From: an uncultured Ruminococcus sp.
GTDB lineage: Bacteria > Bacillota > Clostridia > Oscillospirales > Acutalibacteraceae
Length of the DNA stretch: 17,354 nucleotides
Direction of reading: 5' to 3'
Assembly (NCBI GenBank): GCA_902766585.1
Contig: CACXDV010000113.1
Span: 1-17,354 of the forward strand
In this document: one piece after another, positions 7,103-13,502 of the stretch
How the letters are laid out: the number at the start of each line of letters is the position of its first letter
Numbering within the stretch: position 1 is the first letter of the stretch
Position numbers and translations under genes: made by a program
The notes under the pieces: generated by a model
What the model was told of the DNA's origin: nothing
Seen by the model: only the letters and a program-made list of their open reading frames with translations
Databases searched by the model: none

Positions 7103-7927
7103 ATGATAACAGTATTGAATATCCAAGAAAGCTTGCCAAGCGGTATGATTGAAAAAATCAAATCATTTATGGTGCCATATTCTATTGATACGTCATTTTG
7201 TTCAGGAAAAATGGCTAATATTTTTACGATCAACTATACCCGAAGAAAAGGAAAAATAAGATTTGACAAAATATACAAAAGCTGTATAGGCAAGCCCAAA
7301 ACGGTTCTTTGCAATGAAAACATATTGCCTGATAATATCCCGTTTAAAAGATTTTCAGATACGGAATTTCAGACTATAATGATGAAAAACATGGTGATTG
7401 CTCTGCTGAAAAGAACCGGACAAACTGATCTGAAAATTACATTCTATGATCCTTTTGCTGAATATCCTTCATTTATTCCCGAACTGCTGAAATATGTCAC
7501 AGTTTTAACTGTAATCAGCAATATGCCAAGATTTTATGAAAATGAAGCAGAAAGAATAATGAGTGAAACAGGCGCATCAATAATTGTTAAAAACGATATT
7601 GAACAGCTTTTGCCGACAGATATTCTGATAGCAACTGTTCCGATAGATAAAGAGATCAATGCCGGAAATAATGAATTGATATTCACTGTGCAAAAGCCTT
7701 TGGCTGCCTGCAAAGGAAATATTTTTTATGATTATAAGCTTTATATCCCGTCTGAAATCATCTGCAAAATTCCTGACAGCATTGACGAATCATATTTTGC
7801 GGGAGCGCTGTTTTCACTGTGTAATATAAAAGAACTAAAGAAAATTACTCCATATGCTTGCCGATACGGACAAAAACTTATAGGGACAGATGAAATATGC
7901 AAAATACTGAAAAAGGTCATCTCATAA
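7103..7927 (+). CDS. Uncharacterised 274-residue protein, possible Rossmann-like core
   Basis: I do not recognise this family. The protein is soluble, with no signal peptide or membrane helix. An N-terminal alpha/beta part (1-85) is rich in basic residues around YTRRKGKIRF. A central region (about 92-180) shows alternating strands and helices: LKITFYDPFAEYP, KYVTVLTVISN, GASIIVKND and TDILIATVP. This order is typical of a nucleotide-binding or Rossmann-like fold and recalls the second domain of dehydrogenases. There is no GxGxxG loop (YDPFAEYP stands in its place), so cofactor binding is not shown. The C-terminus (210-274) has several Cys residues (CKGN, CNIKE, CRYG, CKIL). AAGGTGAT precedes the ATG. 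Base composition is more AT-rich than its neighbours. It is flanked by opposite-strand genes, so context gives no function. Confidence 0.7.
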   Translation: MITVLNIQESLPSGMIEKIKSFMVPYSIDTSFCSGKMANIFTINYTRRKGKIRFDKIYKSCIGKPKTVLCNENILPDNIPFKRFSDTEFQTIMMKNMVIALLKRTGQTDLKITFYDPFAEYPSFIPELLKYVTVLTVISNMPRFYENEAERIMSETGASIIVKNDIEQLLPTDILIATVPIDKEINAGNNELIFTVQKPLAACKGNIFYDYKLYIPSEIICKIPDSIDESYFAGALFSLCNIKELKKITPYACRYGQKLIGTDEICKILKKVIS

Positions 7928-7945
7928 TGAATATGAGACAACCTT
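7913..7945. terminator. Bidirectional terminator overlapping a stop codon
   Basis: A 13-bp hairpin with two G-T wobbles pairs AAGGTCATCTCAT (7913-7925) with ATGAGACAACCTT (7933-7945) around a 7-base loop. On the - strand it ends in CCTTTTT, a good terminator 4 bases after the Hsp33 stop. On the + strand the following TTATTAT tract is weaker. The TAA stop of the rightward gene (7925-7927) lies in the stem and loop. Confidence 0.75.
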
Positions 7946-7949
7946 ATTA

Positions 7950-8855
7950 TCATTCGGATTTACTTTTATGCTTTTCTTCAATAAGAGCTTCAAGTTCCTC
8001 TTTGCTGAACCTGTAAATTTTATTGCAAAAATGGCAGCTCGCTTCCGCATGACCTTTTTCCTCTGCTGAAGCTCGTATATCATCATTGCTCATCAGCATA
8101 AATGCTCTTTCTACCTTTTCACGGCTGCAGGCGCATTTATATGATACAGGCATTTCATCAAGGACCTCAACCTCAAAGCCTTCCAGTGCTTTATCACATA
8201 TTTCCTTAATGCTCATACCCTTTGCAAGCATTGTAGTGACAGGTTCAAGCTTTGAAATATTTTCTTCAATTTTATCAATAGTTGCAGAATAAGCGCCCGG
8301 CAAAAGCTGAAGCAAAAATCCTCCCGATACAAGCACCTCATGGGTTTCCTTGTGCAAAAGAACACCCAGAGCACAAACTGTAGGTATTTGTTCACTTGTT
8401 GCAAAATAGCTTGTAATATCCTCTGCGATCTCACCTGAAACAAGAGGCACCATTCCAATATACGGTTCACCGGTGCCAAAATCCTTCATGACATTAAGAA
8501 CACCGTTTCTTCCTACAGCTTTGCCCACATTCAGTTTATGGTCATTATAGTATTCCGTCGGACAGTCCGGATTCTGAACATATCCCCTTACATTACCGGA
8601 ACTGTCGCTCACAGCAATAATTGCACCGGTAGTACCGTCTTCGCCATTTACTCTCAGCGTGATCGAAGCTTTAGATTCCTTTAGCTGCGCTCCCATGATA
8701 GAACAAGCTGTCAGAAGTCTTCCAAGCGCTGCTGTGGCAACAGGAGATGTTCTGTGTATCTGGTATGCGCGCTGTACTATTTCTGTTGTTTCGGCAGCAG
8801 AGATAACAACTGCTCCGTCTGAGGTTATGCATCTTATTATTCTGTCATTTCCCAT
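7950..8855 (-). CDS. hslO: Hsp33 redox-regulated chaperonin
   Basis: This 301-residue cytoplasmic chaperone matches Hsp33. Under oxidative or bleach stress it loses zinc, forms disulfides and becomes an ATP-independent holdase. The N-terminal domain shows the family patterns DGAVVISAAETTEIVQRA (13-30), TAALGRLLTA (41-50), and the GYVQNPD and GEIAEDITSYF segments (141-151). The C-terminal redox switch is intact: Cys241 and Cys243 in CACS, then Cys274 and Cys277 in CHFC, giving the four zinc ligands. The ATG lies inside the last codons of the methyltransferase gene (11-base overlap), with an AAGGAAG-type ribosome site inside that gene. It is the last gene of a three-gene operon that ends in a strong hairpin. 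Confidence 0.96.
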   Translation of the reverse strand: MGNDRIIRCITSDGAVVISAAETTEIVQRAYQIHRTSPVATAALGRLLTACSIMGAQLKESKASITLRVNGEDGTTGAIIAVSDSSGNVRGYVQNPDCPTEYYNDHKLNVGKAVGRNGVLNVMKDFGTGEPYIGMVPLVSGEIAEDITSYFATSEQIPTVCALGVLLHKETHEVLVSGGFLLQLLPGAYSATIDKIEENISKLEPVTTMLAKGMSIKEICDKALEGFEVEVLDEMPVSYKCACSREKVERAFMLMSNDDIRASAEEKGHAEASCHFCNKIYRFSKEELEALIEEKHKSKSE

Positions 8856-9600
8856 TTTTCTTCTTCCTTATTACAAATATTTCTCTTTGAGTATTATCAG
8901 TCGGCGGATCAAAGCTGAGATCTTTATATATGCATTTTGTTTCAAGACCGGCAAGAGAGAGCATTTCATTCATTTCATCATGGCTGTATGCTCTTTCTGA
9001 AAATTGTTCCGATGTTCGTATATATGATCCGTTTTCATCCGGCTCAAAAAAATCAAGGGTTATAATAACCTTATTATTCCTTGCCTGATAATTATTCTGC
9101 CATGCACAGAAGACTTCTTCTGTATCATAAATATAGCAATTGTCTCCAAGTATCTCTTTATGCTTGAAAATCGTATTTACATCAAATACAAATAATCCAT
9201 CATCCGACAGATATTTTGAAACAGCTTTAAAGCATTTTATCAGTTCTTTTTTTGAAGTAATATGATTTATACTATCAAGCGTACAGAAGCAGGTATCTAT
9301 CTGTCCGTATAACTCCAGCTCCTGCATCCTCTGACATAAAAAAAGAATATTCATATCATTTTCATATGCCTTCATCTGCGCTTCGGAAAGCATATCTGAT
9401 GACATATCAACGCCAAAAATATCTATCCCAAGCTTTTTAAGCTCAATCGTCAATGAGCCTGTTCCGCAAGCTAAATCAAGCGTAACACCACACTCGTGTT
9501 CGTGAAATCTGCAAAGCTCGTAAAGATATAATGCCCGTTCATGATAATCAACATTCTCTGTTAGCACATCATAATATTTTGCAAAATAAGAATAGCTCAT
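8845..9600 (-). CDS. Class I SAM-dependent methyltransferase
   Basis: This 251-residue soluble protein has the class I methyltransferase fold. SAM-binding motif I is LDLACGTGSLTIEL (41-54), the acidic ribose-binding residue is Asp65 in GVDMSSDML, and motif II/III segments follow at about 84-110 with CTLDSINH. The N-terminus (SYFAKYYDVLTENVDY) and the long C-terminal beta region are typical of the small-molecule or tRNA-type methyltransferases found across Firmicutes. The acceptor is not identifiable. It overlaps the upstream regulator gene by 4 bases (ATGA) and the downstream Hsp33 gene by 11 bases. The three should therefore be translated together. Confidence 0.9.
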   Translation of the reverse strand: MSYSYFAKYYDVLTENVDYHERALYLYELCRFHEHECGVTLDLACGTGSLTIELKKLGIDIFGVDMSSDMLSEAQMKAYENDMNILFLCQRMQELELYGQIDTCFCTLDSINHITSKKELIKCFKAVSKYLSDDGLFVFDVNTIFKHKEILGDNCYIYDTEEVFCAWQNNYQARNNKVIITLDFFEPDENGSYIRTSEQFSERAYSHDEMNEMLSLAGLETKCIYKDLSFDPPTDNTQREIFVIRKKKNGK

Positions 9601-9893
9601 GCTTCATCATCTTTTATTCGGTCAAAGGTCAATGTATAGCCGTCACTGCCGTAATTCAGCGCGCGGTTTACACGGCTGATAGTAGCTGTGCTTGCTCCTG
9701 TTTCCTTGACAATCTCATTATATATCTCACCTTCACTGAGCATTTTTGCTACAACATATCTCTGAGCCATTGCCTTTATTTCGGGAACAGTACAAAGATC
9801 ATCAAAAAAACTATAACACTCTTCAATACTCTGTAGTGAGAGAATAGCCTTAAACAGGGTATCTGTATTTGAATTTTTAATTTTCGGGTTCAT
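9597..9893 (-). CDS. YerC/YecD-family TrpR-related DNA-binding protein
   Basis: This 98-residue all-helical protein matches the YerC/YecD subgroup of the TrpR superfamily. The N-terminal helices include LFKAILSLQSIEECYSFFDDL and the conserved TVPEIKAMAQRYVVAKML (35-52). The helix-turn-helix is at about 57-82 (IYNEIVKETGASTATISRVNRALNYG). The family is seen in Gram-positive genomes as a probable repressor. Its ligand and targets are not established from this sequence. It heads the operon with the methyltransferase and Hsp33, and its stop overlaps the next start (ATGA). GGGAGG precedes its ATG. Autoregulation of the promoter 37-65 bases upstream is possible but unproven. Confidence 0.92.
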   Translation of the reverse strand: MNPKIKNSNTDTLFKAILSLQSIEECYSFFDDLCTVPEIKAMAQRYVVAKMLSEGEIYNEIVKETGASTATISRVNRALNYGSDGYTLTFDRIKDDEA

Positions 9894-9929
9894 GTTTTGC
9901 CTCCCGTTTTCATAATTTAATACAATAAA

Positions 9930-9958
9930 ATTTTAGCATACAAAAGTATTAAAATCAA
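9930..9958 (-). promoter_or_regulatory. Promoter of the YerC-methyltransferase-Hsp33 operon
   Basis: On the minus strand, TTGATT (9953-9958), a 17-base spacer and TAAAAT (9930-9935) lie 37 bases from the first start codon. No obvious long palindrome overlaps it. Confidence 0.6.
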
Positions 9959-9980
9959 TAGTGAAAGCAAAATTAAATTG

Positions 9981-10012
9981 AAAAATATCCCGCCGGAGCA
10001 ACCGACGGGATA
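9981..10012 (-). terminator. Terminator of the GH13 gene
   Basis: On the minus strand, TATCCCG pairs with CGGGATA and an inner CGG/CCG helix forms with one mismatch, followed by a T-run (ATTTTT). It lies 14 bases after the GH13 stop codon. Confidence 0.88.
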
Positions 10013-10026
10013 AAGTTATAGTTTGA

Positions 10027-11574
10027 TCAAAGCTTCATAAGTAAAAGTGTCTGAGGCTTCATAACAATATATCCGTTATCAGCTTCGTGTCCGCCGATTT
10101 CAAATACAGTGCTTCCGCTGAACGCAAATGGAGCCTTTTCGGTTCTTTCTGTCGGATTGACAGCTATAATAAACTGTCCGCGTCGGAAAATAAAGGGATA
10201 TCTGTTCTTTACAGCGTAAATTACCTCAAATCCTCCGTCTGCCTGCAAATCTTCATTTTCATGGCGAAGTGCAATAACCTTACGAAGTGTATTGAGAATA
10301 GAATTATTATCATTTTCAGCATTCTCTACAGTCGGAGCATCCGGTGAAGTATCTACAGGCAGATACAGCTCATCAGGAGCAGCAGAAGAAAAGCCGCAGT
10401 TCTGAGTACTATCCCACTGCATAGGAGTTCTTGTGCCTGTTCTTGAGAAGCCTCCCTCTTTACTTACAAGACCGTCCATGAAACGCATTCCAATTTCATC
10501 TCCATAGTATAAGAAAGGAACACCCGGCATCATAAATATAAATGAATAAGCAAGCCTTGCTTCTTCAGGAGTGAACATCTTCGTCATTCTGGGAGTATCA
10601 TGATTACAGGTGATAAGGCTGATATAACCTTTTCCTGCTGTGCCGTCAAGATCATCAAGATATTCGTCAATAAATGCAGTAATATCACCCTTGCCGTTTT
10701 TGCCGAAAACAGCTTTACATTCTCCCGTCTTATTATCCTTGTGGCGGAAAAGATGACGATAGCCGTTTGTGTCATGGTCAAGATAGAAATCACAATGGAA
10801 GCCGGCTCCTATTGCGACCTTCGGATTACACCATTCTGAAACGATCGCAGCTTCGGGATATTCCTTATCAAGCATTCCTCTGATATTCTTCCATATCTTG
10901 CAGGTCTCAGGCTTTTCTCCATCCTCATTTTTTACAAGTGAATCAGCCATATCCACACGGAAACCATCACAGCCCATATTAAGCCAGAATCTCATTATAT
11001 CCTTAATAGCCTCTACAGTAGCAACACAATCGGGATCTGACGGAGATTTCTGCCATTCCGGATGAGTGATCTTATTGAATCCGTAGTTAAGCGCCGGTTG
11101 TGAGCTGAAAAAATTCACCATATAATTTCCGTCTCTTTCAGCTATACCGCACATCATGCGATACTGAGGAGGCGCATCCCATACGCTGTTTGTCCAGACA
11201 TAACGGCCGCTGAATTCATTTTTTTCAGGCTTCTGGCTTTTTACGAACCATTCATTTGTATCTGATGTATGTCCGGGAACAAGATCAAGAAGTATCTTGA
11301 TTCCTTTCTGATGAGCTGTTTCAAACAAATGCTTAAGATCGTCATTTGTTCCATATCTTTCCGCTACCTTATAATAGTCACGAACATCATACCCTGCGTC
11401 CATAAAAGGAGAATCAAAAACAGGATTGAGCCATATAGCATTACATCCAATGCTTTTTACATAATCAAGCTTTGATTCAATTCCTTTGATATCACCTATT
11501 CCGTCTCCGTTAGAATCACAATAGGTCTGAGGATAAATTTCATAGAAAACCGCGTCTTTTAACCAATTTGGCAT
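10027..11574 (-). CDS. GH13 alpha-glucosidase-like enzyme, cytoplasmic
   Basis: This 515-residue glycoside hydrolase of family GH13 should act on alpha-glucosidic bonds of malto- or isomalto-oligosaccharides. There is no signal peptide, so it acts inside the cell. The (beta/alpha)8 barrel motifs are clear: a metal-type loop DSNGDGIGD (20-28), region I DLVPGHTS (97-104), QPALN (159-163), region II GCDGFRVDMA with nucleophile Asp208, region III AIVSEW with acid/base Glu247, and region IV CNHDTPR with Asp326. The QPxLN motif points to the oligo-1,6-glucosidase/trehalose-synthase side of GH13. Region I has Gly101 where most members have Asn before the His. A beta-sandwich C domain ends the protein. 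It has its own promoter and terminator. The exact substrate is undetermined. Confidence 0.93.
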   Translation of the reverse strand: MPNWLKDAVFYEIYPQTYCDSNGDGIGDIKGIESKLDYVKSIGCNAIWLNPVFDSPFMDAGYDVRDYYKVAERYGTNDDLKHLFETAHQKGIKILLDLVPGHTSDTNEWFVKSQKPEKNEFSGRYVWTNSVWDAPPQYRMMCGIAERDGNYMVNFFSSQPALNYGFNKITHPEWQKSPSDPDCVATVEAIKDIMRFWLNMGCDGFRVDMADSLVKNEDGEKPETCKIWKNIRGMLDKEYPEAAIVSEWCNPKVAIGAGFHCDFYLDHDTNGYRHLFRHKDNKTGECKAVFGKNGKGDITAFIDEYLDDLDGTAGKGYISLITCNHDTPRMTKMFTPEEARLAYSFIFMMPGVPFLYYGDEIGMRFMDGLVSKEGGFSRTGTRTPMQWDSTQNCGFSSAAPDELYLPVDTSPDAPTVENAENDNNSILNTLRKVIALRHENEDLQADGGFEVIYAVKNRYPFIFRRGQFIIAVNPTERTEKAPFAFSGSTVFEIGGHEADNGYIVMKPQTLLLMKL

Positions 11575-11606
11575 AAAAAAACCTCCGTATCTGATAATTT
11601 TTTATT

Positions 11607-11645
11607 ATTATATCATAAAAAATGATGTTATTCAACATAAATAAC
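11607..11645 (-). promoter_or_regulatory. GH13 promoter with overlapping inverted repeats
   Basis: On the minus strand, TTGAAT (11630-11635), a 17-base spacer and TATAAT (11607-11612) lie 33 bases before the start codon. Two inverted repeats overlap it: GTTATT (11627-11632)/AATAAC (11640-11645) across the -35, and ATCAT (11612-11616)/ATGAT (11622-11626) in the spacer. Either could be an operator for a carbohydrate-responsive regulator, which is inference. AT-richness makes chance palindromes fairly likely. Confidence 0.65.
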
Positions 11646-11659
11646 AGATTTCTTGAAAG

Positions 11660-11693
11660 AAAAATACGCAGGTACAAGAATTTGACCTGCGTA
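11660..11693 (-). terminator. Terminator of the ATP-grasp/membrane-protein unit
   Basis: A perfect 9-bp stem TACGCAGGT/ACCTGCGTA (11665-11673 with 11685-11693) with an 11-base loop is followed on the minus strand by TTTTTC. It lies 14 bases after the stop codon. Confidence 0.88.
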
Positions 11694-11707
11694 TAGTGAA
11701 TTAGTAC

Positions 11708-12355
11708 TTAATCAAGCCATGTGACCTCTGTAACATAGAAAACCTCACATGAATGATTTCCTGTATCGTTTCTTGTTGTACTTGTATGCCAATGATACGA
11801 TTTTCCTCCGCTCGCTATTCCATCAAGATTTACAAGATATCCTTTAAGACGAACATGGTCACCTCTTCTGATAGCGCGTATCTGGCTTTCTACTCCTCCA
11901 TCAGCTGAAATGATATGATTATTTGATGAATGTTGGGATATCCCCTTAATCCCTCCGACATTATCAAGCTCTTTTCTTGTATCCACCTTGTAACTGTAGA
12001 ATCTGCCCTCCTGATGCCAATGAAAATCAATAAATTCGTTATACTCCGCTACAGCGCCCCATGCAAGCGCAAGATCTTTGTGTGAAAGCTGATCCTCAAC
12101 AGAATTTCCATAATAATCCTTTGTATGAACAACAAGAGCATCTATATCATAGTTGTATAAAAACGTAGTCACAAAGTTATATCCGCCTGCTTCGAGTATT
12201 ACACTTCCCTCTGCCGGCTCCTGTATAGGATCATCAAGTCCTTTTATAGCACGGCGTGTTCCGTTTTTATACCATATAAATCCGGCAATGCCTATAACAA
12301 TGCAAACAAGTACTATAATAATAATGATTTTTATTGGGCTTTTCTTTTTCATCAT
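11708..12355 (-). CDS. Membrane-anchored conserved protein, function unknown
   Basis: This 215-residue protein has a basic start (MMKKKSPIK), one strongly hydrophobic helix (about 9-28) and a long extracytoplasmic part. There is no lipobox, so it is probably an N-terminally anchored type II protein. The soluble domain carries motifs I associate with a conserved family of unknown function. These are LALAWGAVAEY (95-105), WHQEGRFYSY (113-122), SSNNHIIS (143-150), RRGDHVRLKGYLV (163-175) and TSTTRNDTGNHSCEVFYV (191-208). Conserved His, Arg, Asp, Cys and Asn residues suggest an enzyme or metal site, but none is proven. GGAG lies 6 bases before the first ATG. The second ATG is also possible. It follows the ATP-grasp gene by 17 bases under the same promoter. 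Confidence 0.82.
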   Translation of the reverse strand: MMKKKSPIKIIIIIVLVCIVIGIAGFIWYKNGTRRAIKGLDDPIQEPAEGSVILEAGGYNFVTTFLYNYDIDALVVHTKDYYGNSVEDQLSHKDLALAWGAVAEYNEFIDFHWHQEGRFYSYKVDTRKELDNVGGIKGISQHSSNNHIISADGGVESQIRAIRRGDHVRLKGYLVNLDGIASGGKSYHWHTSTTRNDTGNHSCEVFYVTEVTWLD

Positions 12356-12372
12356 TCAAATCTCCGATAATT

Positions 12373-13380
12373 TCAACTAATGCATAAAGGCTCTTCTATA
12401 AATGAAACGGTTTTTCTGTCAAAGTCAGGATATTTCCAGGACGGTTTTTCACCGAACAATTGACGAAGCGCTATGGAAGGTATGTTTATACCGGAAGCCT
12501 TAACTGAATACATCAGACCTCCTGACATTCTCGGATTTATTTCCAGAAGCTTTAAGCTTTCTCCCTGCATACGAAACTGGATATTCATGGGCATATCAAA
12601 ATCCAATAGTCCCATAATTTTCTCACATTCATCCATAACATTCCTATCAAATCTGATCTCAGAATAACGTCCTCCGATTTTATACCTTGGAATAATAATA
12701 TTTCCCGTTTTTGTTTTTAGGCAATCCGCGCTAATCTCAACACCGCTGAGATACGGCATTATGAGAATAGGTATGGAAAAATCGCAGCTTTCAAGTATCT
12801 TTATTGCAGTCTTATAGCTTACCTTCATTCCGGGAGCTTCATACAGTCCCCTGGATGTCTCAACCCTGTCATCTATTACGCGGAATGACCTTGCACCCTC
12901 ATCAACAACAAGCTTATAGCATAATCTGATATCATCCGTTTTGAGTTCATCATAAAACTTTATAAATTCGTCTACACTATGGGCTGTTCTTACCTCCGGA
13001 ATACAATCAATTTGATTATCCCTGAAAAAATCATAGGTCTTTATCTTATCGTCAACAATTTGCATGAGCTTTTTATTTCTGTTGGCAAAAAGCTTCACTC
13101 CAGCATCATCAAAACGCTCCTGACAGTTAACGATATCTGTAAGATGAGTTCTTGGAACAAAAACATCTATTGCTTTTTCTTTACAAAAATCAATACAGAA
13201 TTCAATATACTTTTCCGCATCAACAACAGGCTCTATATATTTTTCATCAGTATTTAACAGAAATACCGAATTTATGCTTTTGCTTGTGCCTACAATACTC
13301 AGATCTTCACTGATATCCTCTCTCATAAGCTCAATAAGATGATAAGCTGTGCTGAACCAATGATTAAACCAAATTCTCAT
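12373..13380 (-). CDS. ATP-grasp domain ligase, substrate unknown
   Basis: This 335-residue cytoplasmic protein has the ATP-grasp fold, whose members join a carboxylate to an amine or thiol through an acyl-phosphate. Residues 1-100 form a pre-ATP-grasp Rossmann-like part (VGTSKS near 30, DVFVPRTHLTDI at about 72-83). The ATP-grasp core follows, with Lys156 in CYKLVVDEGARSFRV, the adenine/ribose strand PILIMPYLSGVEISAD (204-219), and Mg-binding Glu280 and Asn282 in LLEINPRMSGG. The order resembles the PylC/carbamoyl-phosphate-synthase-like ATP-grasp group. The GAR and SGG motifs are intact, so it should be active. GGAGGT sets the start. It heads a two-gene unit with the membrane-anchored protein. 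No non-ribosomal or RiPP precursor gene is visible beside it. Confidence 0.88.
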   Translation of the reverse strand: MRIWFNHWFSTAYHLIELMREDISEDLSIVGTSKSINSVFLLNTDEKYIEPVVDAEKYIEFCIDFCKEKAIDVFVPRTHLTDIVNCQERFDDAGVKLFANRNKKLMQIVDDKIKTYDFFRDNQIDCIPEVRTAHSVDEFIKFYDELKTDDIRLCYKLVVDEGARSFRVIDDRVETSRGLYEAPGMKVSYKTAIKILESCDFSIPILIMPYLSGVEISADCLKTKTGNIIIPRYKIGGRYSEIRFDRNVMDECEKIMGLLDFDMPMNIQFRMQGESLKLLEINPRMSGGLMYSVKASGINIPSIALRQLFGEKPSWKYPDFDRKTVSFIEEPLCIS

Positions 13381-13412
13381 ACAGGTAACCTCCGAAATAA
13401 TATTCTCTTATT

Positions 13413-13441
13413 ATTTTACAAATAACCTGTTATCATGTCAA
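13413..13441 (-). promoter_or_regulatory. Strong promoter of the ATP-grasp operon
   Basis: On the minus strand, a perfect TTGACA (13436-13441), a 17-base spacer and TAAAAT (13413-13418) lie 33 bases before the start codon. The -35 begins about 8 bases past the T-run of the upstream gene's terminator, so the two units abut without sharing sequence. Confidence 0.8.
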
Positions 13442-13449
13442 CCCAATAA

Positions 13450-13496
13450 TAAAAAAAGCTGCCGTACAGCATATTTTCATACGCTGTACGACAACT
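13450..13496 (-). terminator. Terminator of the giant phosphoesterase gene
   Basis: A 13-bp stem (13483-13495 with 13458-13470, GTCGTACAGC/GCTGTACGGC plus flanks, with two wobble pairs) is followed on the minus strand by TTTTTTTAT. It lies just after the stop codon. Confidence 0.9.
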
Positions 13497-13502
13497 GAAA
13501 AA

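Noticed and set aside
12373..13380. The ATP-grasp gene as the core of a RiPP or microviridin-type cluster
   Set aside because: No short precursor peptide with a leader/core pattern, protease or exporter is found beside it.
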